DNA from: a bacterium
GTDB lineage: Bacteria; Verrucomicrobiota; Lentisphaeria; Victivallales; GWF2-38-69
Direction: 5' to 3'
DNA: 64,000 nucleotides
Assembly (NCBI GenBank): GCA_021781705.1
Contig: JAJXWI010000002.1
Span: 1 to 64,000, forward strand
Shown: piece after piece, positions 54,174 to 61,868 of the stretch
Position numbering within the stretch: the first letter of the stretch is position 1
How the letters are laid out: each line of letters begins with the position of its first letter
Translations under genes and position numbers: made by a program
The notes under the pieces: model-generated
The model's input: the letters and a program-made list of their open reading frames with translations, nothing else
Told to the model about the DNA's origin: nothing
The model's database searches: none

Positions 54174-54557
54174 TTAACGGCGTCCGCCTCTGTCGCCACC
54201 GCCGAATCCGCCGCGTGAACCGCCGCCAAATCCGCCGCGTGAACCGCCGCCAAATCCGCCGCGTGAACCGCCGCCGAATCCGCCGCGTGAACCGCCGCTA
54301 CCTGGAGCGCGCTCTTCTCTTGGACGGGCTTCATTAACTGTCAATGGGCGGCCTTTGAGTTCCTTTCCATTTAATTCAGCAATTGCTTTCTTGGCTTCTT
54401 CGTCATTGGCCATTTCAACAAATCCAAATCCTCGTGAATTACCAGTAAATTTGTCTTTAACTATTGATGCTTTGCTTACTTCGCCATAGGCACTAAATGT
54501 ATGCTTAACATCTTCTTCTGTTGCTTCGTGAGCAATATTTCCTACATAAATATTCAT
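54174..54557 (-). CDS. RRM glycine-rich RNA-binding protein, copy 1
   Basis: A 127-residue single-RRM protein of the cyanobacterial Rbp/GRP-like type. RNP2 is NIYVGNIAH at residues 2-10 and RNP1 is SRGFGFVEM at about 42-50, so RNA binding is expected. The tail is a glycine-rich array of GGSRGGFG units (four Phe-Gly units) ending GGDRGGRR. Such proteins act as RNA chaperones, often at low temperature. It is the third of three tandem paralogues downstream of infC. The upstream spacer has a hairpin also found upstream of copy 2. Confidence 0.93.
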   Translation of the reverse strand: MNIYVGNIAHEATEEDVKHTFSAYGEVSKASIVKDKFTGNSRGFGFVEMANDEEAKKAIAELNGKELKGRPLTVNEARPREERAPGSGGSRGGFGGGSRGGFGGGSRGGFGGGSRGGFGGGDRGGRR

Positions 54558-54578
54558 CTTTTATATCCTAATAAATTC

Positions 54579-54593
54579 GGCCTGTATTAAGCC
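54579..54593 (-). promoter_or_regulatory. Leader hairpin of RRM copy 1
   Basis: The minus-strand GGCTTAATACAGGCC folds into a five-pair stem with one G-U pair. It lies about 20 bases upstream of the start, just before AGGAT. The flanking bases are nearly the same as at 55027-55042, so a shared regulatory element is likely. Confidence 0.5.
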
Positions 54594-54625
54594 ATTTTTA
54601 ATTGCGAATTACTAATTAAATTAAA

Positions 54626-55003
54626 TTAACGACGTCCGCCTCTGTCGCCACCACCGAAACCACCGCGTGAACCGCCGCCGAAACCACCGCGTGAACCGCC
54701 GCCGAAACCGCCGCGTGAACCGCCGCCGAATCCGCCACGTGAACCACTGCTACCGCCTTCTTCTCTTGGACGGGCTTCATTAACAGTTAATGGACGACCT
54801 TCAAGTTCTTTTCCGTTTAATTCAGCAATTGCTTTCTTAGCTTCGTCGTCATTGGCCATTTCAACAAATCCGAAACCGCGTGAATCACCGGTAAATTTGT
54901 CTTTAACTATTGACGCTTTGCTTACTTCACCATAGGCACTAAATGCCCTCTTAATATCTTCTTCTGTTGATTTGTGGGCAATATTCCCTACATAAATATT
55001 CAT
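54626..55003 (-). CDS. RRM glycine-rich RNA-binding protein, copy 2
   Basis: A 125-residue paralogue of its neighbours, with the same RNP2 (IYVGNIAHKS) and RNP1 (SRGFGFVEM). The tail has four Phe-Gly units of GGGSRGGF type and ends GGDRGGRR. It differs from copy 1 mainly in the RRM surface (KSTEEDIKRAFSAYGEV) and the linker (EEGGSSGSRG). It is in the middle of the tandem array, with AGGAT upstream of the ATG. Retention of three similar genes suggests dosage or different expression, as for cold-shock proteins. Confidence 0.93.
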   Translation of the reverse strand: MNIYVGNIAHKSTEEDIKRAFSAYGEVSKASIVKDKFTGDSRGFGFVEMANDDEAKKAIAELNGKELEGRPLTVNEARPREEGGSSGSRGGFGGGSRGGFGGGSRGGFGGGSRGGFGGGDRGGRR

Positions 55004-55026
55004 ATCTTTTATATCCTAATAATTTC

Positions 55027-55042
55027 GGCCTATATTTAAGCC
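55027..55042 (-). promoter_or_regulatory. Leader hairpin of RRM copy 2
   Basis: The minus-strand GGCTTAAATATAGGCC forms a six-pair stem with a four-base loop and one G-U pair, about 24 bases before the ATG. The stem length differs from copy 1 but pairing is kept, as expected for a conserved RNA structure. RRM copy 3 lacks it. Confidence 0.5.
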
Positions 55043-55100
55043 ATTTTTTAATTTTTATATTCTGGAAACTTTTAAAGAATTCCTAAAATAATTTCTACTA

Positions 55101-55430
55101 TTAACGACGTCCGCCTCTGTCTCCGCCGCCGAATCCGCCGCGTGAACCGCCACCAAATCCGCCACGTGAACCACTGCTACCGCCTTCTTCTCTTGGACGA
55201 GCTTCATTCACCGTCAATGGACGACCTTTGACCTCTTTTCCATTTAATTCGGCAATTGCTTTTTTAGCATCTTCATCATTAGTCATTTCAACAAATCCAA
55301 AACCGCGTGAATTGCCGGTGAATTTGTCTTTAATTATTGATGTTTTGCTTACTGCACCATAAGCACTGAATGTCTGATTAAGATCTTCTTCTGTTGCTTC
55401 GTGGGCAATGTTTCCTACATAAATGTTCAT
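55101..55430 (-). CDS. RRM glycine-rich RNA-binding protein, copy 3
   Basis: A 109-residue RRM protein, the first of the three after infC. It has IYVGNIAHEA and SRGFGFVEM. The glycine-rich tail is short, with only two Phe-Gly units before GGDRGGRR. AAGGAG lies five bases before the ATG, a stronger ribosome binding site than the AGGAT of the other two copies. The spacer to infC is 45 bases and has no hairpin, so it is probably co-transcribed with infC, thrS and the rpsP block. Confidence 0.93.
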   Translation of the reverse strand: MNIYVGNIAHEATEEDLNQTFSAYGAVSKTSIIKDKFTGNSRGFGFVEMTNDEDAKKAIAELNGKEVKGRPLTVNEARPREEGGSSGSRGGFGGGSRGGFGGGDRGGRR

Positions 55431-55475
55431 TTTTCTCCTTACTTTATGCTTATTTGTTTATTTTTTTGATTAATA

Positions 55476-55982
55476 TTATTTAGGGTTTAATGAAGCGAGT
55501 ATTGATTTGCCAGCCAAAACCGGCGGTCCTTCAGCATTCCCGAAGGCTTCAAGAAGTTTTAATGCTTTGTTTATCATTTCGAAACCTTGATTCTGATAAG
55601 CTGCTTCACGACCTCTGAAAACAAGTGCAAGTTTTACTTTATATCCTTTTTTCAGAAATTCTTCTGCGTGTGTTAACTTAACTTGGAAATCATGTTCGTC
55701 CGTATTCGCATGGAAACGAAGTTCTTTGAGTTTCTGAACAATCTGATGTTTCTTCTGACTCTTATGCTTACGTTTCTGATCGTAACAGAGTTTTCCGTAA
55801 TCAAGAATCCTGCAAACCGGTGGATTAGATTGATCAGAAACAACCACCAAATCCAGTCCTGCTGCCTTTGCCAGTTCAAAAGCTTTTGCCTTGGATACTA
55901 CACCAAGCTGATTTCCATCAACTCCGACTAATCTCAGCTGATCGTAATTCAGCTGCCGCTCATTTTTTACTAATCTGGCTAT
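55476..55982 (-). CDS. infC: Translation initiation factor IF-3, apparent AUA start
   Basis: A 168-residue IF-3, which blocks subunit joining and checks start codons. The N-terminal domain is ARLVKNERQLNYDQLRLVGV, then GNQLGVVSKAKAFELAKAAG and LVVVSDQSNPPVCRILDYG; the C-terminal domain has RFHANTDEHDFQVKLTHAEE. The frame runs back to a TAG at the edge of AGGAGG, with no ATG, GTG or TTG before the conserved N-terminus. ATA at 55980-55982 lies five bases after that perfect AGGAGG and is the best start. This fits the known use of rare starts (AUU in E. coli) for IF-3 self-regulation. The first TTG at 55850 would remove most of the N-terminal domain. thrS is upstream. Confidence 0.93.
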   Translation of the reverse strand: MARLVKNERQLNYDQLRLVGVDGNQLGVVSKAKAFELAKAAGLDLVVVSDQSNPPVCRILDYGKLCYDQKRKHKSQKKHQIVQKLKELRFHANTDEHDFQVKLTHAEEFLKKGYKVKLALVFRGREAAYQNQGFEMINKALKLLEAFGNAEGPPVLAGKSILASLNPK

Positions 55983-56094
55983 ATTTGCCTCCTAGTTTTA
56001 ATATTTATAGTTAAAAAACCTCAAAGAATTAAGAGAAGATACAGCCGTCTGGATAAAATTCAACATTTGGCTATAAAGAATTTATATCAATTTT

Positions 56095-57822
56095 TTAAAC
56101 TTTTGTCAATATATCGTTATAAAGCTTCTTTTTAAGCTCATCAATGGGAACAGCTCCCAACTCTCCCTCTCTCCTGGATCTTACCGATACGCTCCTGTCT
56201 GCAACCTCCTTATCACCTACTACCGCAATGTAAGGAGTTCTCATATTTCTGGCATTTTTTATCTTAGCACCAATAGTTTCAGAACGATCATCAACTTCTA
56301 CCCTATATCCTAAAGATCTCAGTTCTACTTGCAGCTCTTTAGCGTAAGCATGGTGATTATTAGTAATAGGAAGAATCCTTATCTGTTCAGGCGCAAGCCA
56401 TAAAGGAAAAGCTCCACCGTAGTGCTCCACAAGTATTCCAAAAAAGCGTTCCAAAGAACCAAGAAGAGCCCTGTGTACCATAAACGGCTGGTGCCTTTGC
56501 CCGTCATCACCTACATAGGTCATTCCAAACCTTTCCGGAAGGTTAAAGTCGAACTGAATAGTAGTCATCTGCCATTCTCTGCCGATCGCATCTTTTATTT
56601 TTAAGTCAATTTTAGGTCCATAAAACGCCCCGCCGCCCTTGTCAACTTCGCATTCAAGTCCATATTCTTTAACAGCGTTTTCCAACGACGTCAAAGCCTT
56701 TTCCCATCTTTCCGGAGCGCCTACAGCCTTTTCAGGGCGAGTTGCCAAATAAGCTTTGATACTGGTAAATCCAAAATCCTTCCAAATTTTTAAACTAAAC
56801 CCTAAAACATCGGAAATTTCTTTTTCAATTTGTTCAGGAGTACAAATAATGTGCGCGTCATCCTGCGTAAATCCTCTAACCCTCAAAAGCCCGTGAAGGA
56901 CGCCGCTCTTTTCGTATCTATAGACAGTTCCGAGCTCAGCCCACCTCAAAGGAAGTTCTTTGTAAGATCTAAGGCTTGACTGATAAATTTCAATATGAAA
57001 AGGACAATTCATCGGTTTTACATAATAGTCATTTCCGTCTATATCCATCGGAGAGTACATTGAATTCTTGTAAAAGCTTAAATGTCCACTGGTTTCCCAA
57101 AGTTGAGACTTGCCAATATGCGGAGTATAAAGGAGATCATAACCATTACCATAATGCTGTTCTCTCCAATAAGTTTCAAATATATTTCTTATCATTGCTC
57201 CTTTGGGATGCCACAAAACAAGCCCGCCGCCAACTTGTTCGGAAATGCTGAACAAATCCAATTCTTTACCAAGTTTTCTATGGTCTCTTTTCTTTGCCTC
57301 TTCGAGAAGTTTTAAATATTCATGAAGCTCTTTTTTATCAGGAAACGCGGTGCCATAAATCCTCTGGAGCATGGGATTTGTTTCTTTTCCTCTATAATAT
57401 GAACCTGCAATGGAAAGCAGTTTTATTGCACCAGCCTGTCCAGAATGCTCAACGTGAGGACCTCTGCAAAGGTCTACAAAATCTCCCAGCTTGTAAAAAG
57501 AAATTTTCTCTCCTTCCGGAATATCAGCCAGCCTTTCAATTTTATACGACTGCAATTTGGCAGATAAAAGCTTTGTCGCCTCTTCTCTTGAAAGTTCCAT
57601 GTATTCAAAAGGAAGCCTGAGATTAATTATCTTTATTATTTCTTTCTCTATATTTTCCAGATCTTCAGGAACAAGCCTGTGCTCCATATCAAAATCATAA
57701 TAAAAACCTTCCGCTGTTGAAGGGCCGATATCAAATTTAACATTTGGAAATAATTTATCTACAGCTGCCGCCATTATGTGCGCAGCGCTGTGTCTCAAAG
57801 TCTCTATCGGAAATTTGGACAT
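56095..57822 (-). CDS. thrS: Threonyl-tRNA synthetase lacking the TGS domain
   Basis: This 575-residue class II synthetase attaches threonine to tRNA-Thr. I start at the ATG at 57822, nine bases after AGGAG; a TTG six codons upstream is possible. The protein begins at the editing domain (MSKFPIETLRHSAAHIMAAA, with the HxxxH motif), so the N-terminal TGS domain of E. coli ThrRS (about 60 residues) is absent. Other motifs are GFYYDFDMEHRL, DLCRGPHVEHSG, MLQRIYGTAFPDKK, KPMNCPFHIEIYQ (zinc Cys), RVRGFTQDDAHI and MVHRALLGSLERFFGILVEH. The anticodon domain follows. thrS-infC order is conserved. Confidence 0.96.
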   Translation of the reverse strand: MSKFPIETLRHSAAHIMAAAVDKLFPNVKFDIGPSTAEGFYYDFDMEHRLVPEDLENIEKEIIKIINLRLPFEYMELSREEATKLLSAKLQSYKIERLADIPEGEKISFYKLGDFVDLCRGPHVEHSGQAGAIKLLSIAGSYYRGKETNPMLQRIYGTAFPDKKELHEYLKLLEEAKKRDHRKLGKELDLFSISEQVGGGLVLWHPKGAMIRNIFETYWREQHYGNGYDLLYTPHIGKSQLWETSGHLSFYKNSMYSPMDIDGNDYYVKPMNCPFHIEIYQSSLRSYKELPLRWAELGTVYRYEKSGVLHGLLRVRGFTQDDAHIICTPEQIEKEISDVLGFSLKIWKDFGFTSIKAYLATRPEKAVGAPERWEKALTSLENAVKEYGLECEVDKGGGAFYGPKIDLKIKDAIGREWQMTTIQFDFNLPERFGMTYVGDDGQRHQPFMVHRALLGSLERFFGILVEHYGGAFPLWLAPEQIRILPITNNHHAYAKELQVELRSLGYRVEVDDRSETIGAKIKNARNMRTPYIAVVGDKEVADRSVSVRSRREGELGAVPIDELKKKLYNDILTKV

Positions 57823-57840
57823 TTTTTTTAACTCCTGCAA

Positions 57841-57877
57841 AAAAGTTTTAGGTTTTAAGTGTTAAGATTTAAGTAAC
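57841..57877. repeat. Low-complexity TTAGGT/TTAAGTG-type spacer, copy 2
   Basis: This thrS upstream spacer contains GTTTTAGG and TTTTAAGTGTTAAG (57853-57866). The latter 14 bases are identical, in reverse complement, to 26551-26564 in the lnt-lepB spacer. Confidence 0.6.
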
Positions 57878-57946
57878 AATGTCGTTTTTTCTTGCCCTTA
57901 TGCAAACAAATGACGGGAATTTCTTTATTTTTTCGTGAATGAAGTT

Positions 57947-58603
57947 TTATACCCCAAAATTCATCTGCACTTTTAATTCGTTATTCAGCAAACTCTTTAC
58001 AGGCTCAAACGTTTTTCTATGAATTGGACAATGCCCATATTTTATTATTGCTTCCATGTGCGTTTTTGTTCCATATCCCTTATTTTCAGCAAATCCGTAA
58101 TTCGGATAAGTTTCAGAATATTCATCCATTATTCTATCTCTGTAAACTTTTGCCAGGATACTAGCTGCCGCGATACTGGCAGATTTTCCATCACCTTTAA
58201 CTATTGCCTTTGACGGCACCGGCATATTTGAAACCGGCAATCCATCAATCAGCGCAAATTGCGCAATTTCAAGAGATTCTACGGCCATTCTCATTCCTTT
58301 ATGAGTTGCCTGAAGAATATTAAGTGAATCTATCTCTTCCACACTCAGTTCTACTATTGAGTATATCTTTGCGCAAGAAATAATTTCATTATATAAAATT
58401 TCACGTTGTTTAGCAGAAAGCTTTTTTGAATCATTGACTACGGGGAGGTTTTTTCCTTTTTCAAAAATCACGGCAGCCACAACAACCGGCCCCGCAAGAG
58501 GCCCCCTTCCCGCCTCATCAACCCCAGCCACAAAAAAAATATCGCCGTCCCATATTTCCCTTTCATAGGCAAGCATAGGATGACGATAACTTATTTTATT
58601 CAT
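57947..58603 (-). CDS. rnhB: Ribonuclease HII
   Basis: A 218-residue RNase H2, which nicks RNA-DNA hybrids at embedded ribonucleotides. The start ATG at 58603 is preferred over a TTG further upstream. The catalytic block FVAGVDEAGRGPLAGPVVVA holds the first Asp and Glu; VVNDSKKLSAKQRE, VKGDGKSASIAAASILAKVYRD (third Asp, in two parts) and YPNYGFAENKGYGTKTHMEA follow. Length is normal for RnhB. It follows rplS, the standard order. No clear Shine-Dalgarno is present. The upstream spacer has a short CAACTA-like tandem pattern. Confidence 0.95.
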   Translation of the reverse strand: MNKISYRHPMLAYEREIWDGDIFFVAGVDEAGRGPLAGPVVVAAVIFEKGKNLPVVNDSKKLSAKQREILYNEIISCAKIYSIVELSVEEIDSLNILQATHKGMRMAVESLEIAQFALIDGLPVSNMPVPSKAIVKGDGKSASIAAASILAKVYRDRIMDEYSETYPNYGFAENKGYGTKTHMEAIIKYGHCPIHRKTFEPVKSLLNNELKVQMNFGV

Positions 58604-58664
58604 GGTTCGCGGTTCATAGTTATTGAAAGATTTTTTCCGACAACCATCAACTACCAACTATCAA

Positions 58665-59012
58665 CTAATTACTAGCCTGATCTTTTATTCTTGCGGCTTT
58701 TCCTGCTCTGTCTCTGAGATAGTAAAGTTTAGCTCTTCTGACTTCGCCTTTTTTCTGAACTTCTATCTTTACGATACGTGGAGAGTTAATAGGATAAACT
58801 CTTTCCATTCCCTGCCCGAAAGCTATGCGTCTCAGCGTAAAAGTTTCTTGTATGCCTGACCCCTTCTTGGCAATCACTGTTCCAGCGAAAGCCTGAACAC
58901 GTTCTGTCTTTCCTTCAATAATCTTCGAGTAAACTTTCAAAGTATCACCGACATTGAAGGAGGTAAGATCAGTTCTGCACTGCGCTTTGTTGACCTTTTC
59001 CATTAAATTCAT
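58665..59012 (-). CDS. rplS: 50S ribosomal protein L19
   Basis: A 115-residue ribosomal protein at the subunit interface. Characteristic segments are [60 protein letters not shown] and [17 protein letters not shown]. Length is normal (about 115). GGAGG lies ten bases before the ATG. It follows trmD in the usual rpsP-trmD-rplS order. Confidence 0.97.
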   Translation of the reverse strand: MNLMEKVNKAQCRTDLTSFNVGDTLKVYSKIIEGKTERVQAFAGTVIAKKGSGIQETFTLRRIAFGQGMERVYPINSPRIVKIEVQKKGEVRRAKLYYLRDRAGKAARIKDQASN

Positions 59013-59049
59013 TTTTTATTTTCCTCCAGGATTTCAATTAAAACTAATT

Positions 59050-59742
59050 TTAATCTTTTTTCTCTTTTAAAAAATCTTCGTATAAATCCGCCCTTTTTTC
59101 CTTAGTTGCCTTTATAGATTGCTCTCTTCTCCATTCTTTTATCAATTTATGATTTCCTGAGAGCAAAATATCCGGAACCCTCATACCGCGATACTCCACA
59201 GGCCGCGTGTATTGCGGATATTCCAACAAATTATTGCTGAAACTTTCTTCCTTTGAGGATGCATCATCACCCAATACGCCAGGAAGAAGCCTCACTACGC
59301 TATCCACTATCACCATCGCAGGTATATTCCCGCTGGTAAGAACGTAGTCACCTATAGAAATCTCTCTGTCAATGAGCTTTTCCCTAACACGCTCATCAAT
59401 ACCCTCATAATGTCCGCAAACAACTACGAGATGTTTTTCTCCGCTTAGTTCTCCAGCTATTTTCTGACTGAATCTTTCCCCTTTCGGAGATGTCAAAATA
59501 ACACAGCTGCCTTCTTTCCTGCACGATTCTATCGCACGAAAAAGTGGATCAGCCATCATCAGCATTCCAGGTCCACCACCATACGGTGCGCCATCCACTG
59601 TCCTGTGTTTGTCTTCAGTAAAATCTCTCGGATTAATAGTATCTATCGATACGATTCCGGCTTTTATAGCCCTGCCTATTATGCTTTCGGCAAAAGGCCC
59701 AAAAAAAACATCAGGAAACAAGGTGACAATATCAATCCGCAC
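59050..59742 (-). CDS. trmD: tRNA (guanine-N1)-methyltransferase
   Basis: A 230-residue SPOUT methyltransferase making m1G37 in tRNA, which prevents +1 frameshifting. It opens [16 protein letters not shown], with [35 protein letters not shown] and the knot motif [20 protein letters not shown], followed by [18 protein letters not shown]. The start is GTG, one base after the khpA stop. A usual neighbour, rimM, is missing between khpA and trmD. The protein is slightly shorter than E. coli TrmD (255). Confidence 0.96.
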   Translation of the reverse strand: MRIDIVTLFPDVFFGPFAESIIGRAIKAGIVSIDTINPRDFTEDKHRTVDGAPYGGGPGMLMMADPLFRAIESCRKEGSCVILTSPKGERFSQKIAGELSGEKHLVVVCGHYEGIDERVREKLIDREISIGDYVLTSGNIPAMVIVDSVVRLLPGVLGDDASSKEESFSNNLLEYPQYTRPVEYRGMRVPDILLSGNHKLIKEWRREQSIKATKEKRADLYEDFLKEKKD

Positions 59743-59743
59743 C

Positions 59744-60067
59744 TTAGTCTAAAACCTCAACATTTACCTGCTGATTTAAACGGCTGGCCGCGCCAGTTAC
59801 AAGCGCCCTTATAGCCATTATAGTCTTTCCGCTTTTACCAATTATTTTACCAATATCTTCTTTCTTGCAGTTAATATTGATAACTTGTCCTTTTTCGCTA
59901 TTTTCCAGCTCAACTTTTACCAGCTCTGGACTATCAACAAGAGACCTTACAACGTAGTCAACAAAGTTTACCACATCTTTCAGAGACCCCTTCTTTACAG
60001 TCGGAACACTTTCTTCCTTAGCAGGCCCGCTCTTTCCGGAAAACATATTAAGTAGTTTCTTAATCAC
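59744..60067 (-). CDS. khpA: KH-domain RNA-binding protein KhpA
   Basis: A small KH protein, about 107 residues from the GTG at 60067, with AAGG eight bases upstream. Family members are about 76 residues, so the Lys-rich N-terminus here ([18 protein letters not shown]) is an extension; the true start may be the ATG seven codons downstream. The core has [20 protein letters not shown] and the KH GxxG loop in [20 protein letters not shown]. KhpA binds RNA with KhpB (Jag) and affects cell-wall growth in some bacteria. It lies between rpsP and trmD, its classic position. Confidence 0.9.
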   Translation of the reverse strand: MIKKLLNMFSGKSGPAKEESVPTVKKGSLKDVVNFVDYVVRSLVDSPELVKVELENSEKGQVININCKKEDIGKIIGKSGKTIMAIRALVTGAASRLNQQVNVEVLD

Positions 60068-60099
60068 TATATACACCTTCGTTAAATGCAAAAGCAAAA

Positions 60100-60423
60100 T
60101 TATGCTTGTGCTGCTGCTTGCTCTTCTTTTTTGGCTTCAGCAGCTGGAGCAGCAACTTCTTTTTTCTTATAATCTTTTTTCGGCTTTGGAATACCCTTTG
60201 CACGGAGAATAACGTCATTGACGATTTCCGAAGGCTGAGCGCCACGGGCTATCCAATATTCCGCTCTGGCCACATCTACTTTCTCATCCTGGTGTCTTGG
60301 ATCGTAGTATCCGATATTCTCTATGATATTTCCGTCTCTTTGAGCTCTTGCATCTGCTACTACAATACGGAAACATGGCTTATTCTTTGCACCTGTTTTT
60401 TTCATTCTGATTCTTACAGCCAT
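60100..60423 (-). CDS. rpsP: 30S ribosomal protein S16
   Basis: A 107-residue ribosomal protein: AVRIRMKKTGAKNKPCFRIV, VADARAQRDGNIIENIGYYD and ARAEYWIARGAQPSEIVNDV fit S16. The C-terminal 25 residues form a Lys/Ala/Glu-rich tail (KKKEVAAPAAEAKKEEQAAA) longer than in E. coli. It is the first gene of the long minus-strand block that runs through trmD, rplS, rnhB, thrS and infC. The promoter must lie upstream in 60424-60723. Confidence 0.96.
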   Translation of the reverse strand: MAVRIRMKKTGAKNKPCFRIVVADARAQRDGNIIENIGYYDPRHQDEKVDVARAEYWIARGAQPSEIVNDVILRAKGIPKPKKDYKKKEVAAPAAEAKKEEQAAAQA

Positions 60424-60723
60424 TTAACAATTACCTCGCTTTTTGCTGTTTTTCTTAAAATTTCTATACTATTAAAACTTAAAAACCTAAGCTAAAATTC
60501 TCCACCAATAGAACTGAAGCGCCTAAAATACAGCCCTGTTTTTATTATTTCAATAATTACTGCATAAAAAAATGCCTATTTTCGAAATCTCACTAAGATA
60601 GACAAAACAGAAAAAACTATTTTAACCCGATTTTTATTTGCGAATATAGCTTAGGAATAATATAGTCTGCTCAGTATTAACATTCCGGATTATATATCTA
60701 CAAAAAAATAAAAGGATTCGGCT
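60424..60723. other. Divergent intergenic region of 300 bp between rpsP and the lipoprotein gene
   Basis: This AT-rich region must hold promoters for the rpsP block (minus strand) and for the lipoprotein-hpt-mraY run (plus strand). No single promoter stands out. AAAGGAT before the lipoprotein GTG is its ribosome binding site. Confidence 0.5.
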
Positions 60724-61287
60724 GTGGCTTACAAAAATATTTTTTTATTGCTCTTGCTTCTGTTCTACGTTTGCGGCTGTTCCATATTCAGATCTACGTC
60801 GGCAACTACATATTTTGATTTGGGAGCTTCCAGAATGTCGGAATCAAAAAACTATAACATTGATGTAGAGCGTTTCGTATCGGATCTTCCATCTTCCACA
60901 AAAATGGTCTTCAGAAAAAATTCGAATGAAATAGAATATGATGCTTATAATAATTGGGCACAAACGCCTCAAAACATATTGACGAAATACTTGATCTTTT
61001 ATTTCAGTAACCCTCAAAAACAAACTGATTCAAAACCTGCCAACAACAGGCTGATTATTGACGGAAATATATACAATTTTGAATGTAATATAGACGCTAA
61101 AGAAGCAGTGCTAAATACAAGAATAAAAATCATTCAGAATGAGACGATTATCTTGAACAAGATATATAGCATCAGGGAAAAAATGACTATATTGACAGCA
61201 TCTGACTTCTCCAAAGCTATGGCAAAGGCAGCATTTAAGCTGGCACAACAGATAGAAAACGATATAGACAAATTAAACATTAAGTAA
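60724..61287 (+). CDS. ABC-type transport auxiliary lipoprotein
   Basis: A 187-residue lipoprotein. The start is GTG with AAAGGAT upstream. The signal peptide is YKNIFLLLLLLFYVCGC, with a lipobox VCGC and the lipidated Cys at about residue 20. The body reads TTYFDLGASRM, MVFRKNSNEIEYDAYNNWAQ and TPQNILTKYLIFYFS, which resemble the ABC_trans_aux (PqiC-like) family, where the same segments are YDLG, YR-ELEYY-RWAE and P-L-L. Such lipoproteins belong to MCE/Mla-type lipid transport systems across the envelope. No mlaFED-like genes adjoin it, so the partner is elsewhere or the call is wrong. Confidence 0.65.
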   Translation: MAYKNIFLLLLLLFYVCGCSIFRSTSATTYFDLGASRMSESKNYNIDVERFVSDLPSSTKMVFRKNSNEIEYDAYNNWAQTPQNILTKYLIFYFSNPQKQTDSKPANNRLIIDGNIYNFECNIDAKEAVLNTRIKIIQNETIILNKIYSIREKMTILTASDFSKAMAKAAFKLAQQIENDIDKLNIK

Positions 61288-61310
61288 TATTAAAGAGAAA
61301 GTTGCATATC

Positions 61311-61832
61311 ATGAATATGGTCGAAAAACCAACACAGCTCGTCAGCAAGGAAGACATAAAGAAAAGGGTACAACTTCTAGGGAAACAAATTACTGAAGAT
61401 TTCAGGGGTAAAAGTCTTACGATCATATGCGTAATGAAAGGATGTATTCCATTCACCGCAGACCTGATAAGAAACATACCCATTCCTTTTAAGCTTGACA
61501 TTATACATGCCTCTTCTTATATAAATACAGAAAGCACGGGCACTGTCAACATCCTTTTCGAACCAGTATTGGACATTAGAGGGGAAAGCGTACTGATAAT
61601 AGACGATATACTTGACACTGGTCGCACCTTGAGCAAGATAACAAAAACTTTTCAAAAATATTCTCCATCAGAAACAAAAATCTGTGTCCTTCTGGATAAG
61701 CCCTCAAGAAGAATTGAACCTGTTTATGCAGATTATGTAGGATTCGAAATCCCAAATGCTTTCGTAGTTGGCTACGGTTTAGATTACAATGAATATTACC
61801 GCAATCTGCCTTATATAGGCACTTTAGAATAA
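61311..61832 (+). CDS. hpt: Hypoxanthine phosphoribosyltransferase
   Basis: A 173-residue purine salvage enzyme, from the ATG at 61311; a TTG at 61302 is also in frame. The PRPP-binding motif is ESVLIIDDILDTGRTLSKI, and KSLTIICVMKGCIPFTADLI and FEIPNAFVVGYGLDYNEYYR complete the HPRT pattern. It converts hypoxanthine or guanine plus PRPP to IMP or GMP. A purine permease and guaB lie elsewhere in the window, so the cell can use external purines. It lies between the lipoprotein gene and mraY. Confidence 0.95.
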   Translation: MNMVEKPTQLVSKEDIKKRVQLLGKQITEDFRGKSLTIICVMKGCIPFTADLIRNIPIPFKLDIIHASSYINTESTGTVNILFEPVLDIRGESVLIIDDILDTGRTLSKITKTFQKYSPSETKICVLLDKPSRRIEPVYADYVGFEIPNAFVVGYGLDYNEYYRNLPYIGTLE

Positions 61833-61868
61833 AACTAACAATCAATATAAAGTACATAAGAGTAAAAC

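Noticed and set aside
54181-54300. CRISPR-like array of 24-bp direct repeats
   Set aside because: The units have no spacers and are in frame as GGGSRGGF in the RRM tail.
55476-55850. infC starting at the TTG at 55850
   Set aside because: It would drop most of the IF-3 N-terminal domain, which is intact upstream in the same frame behind AGGAGG.
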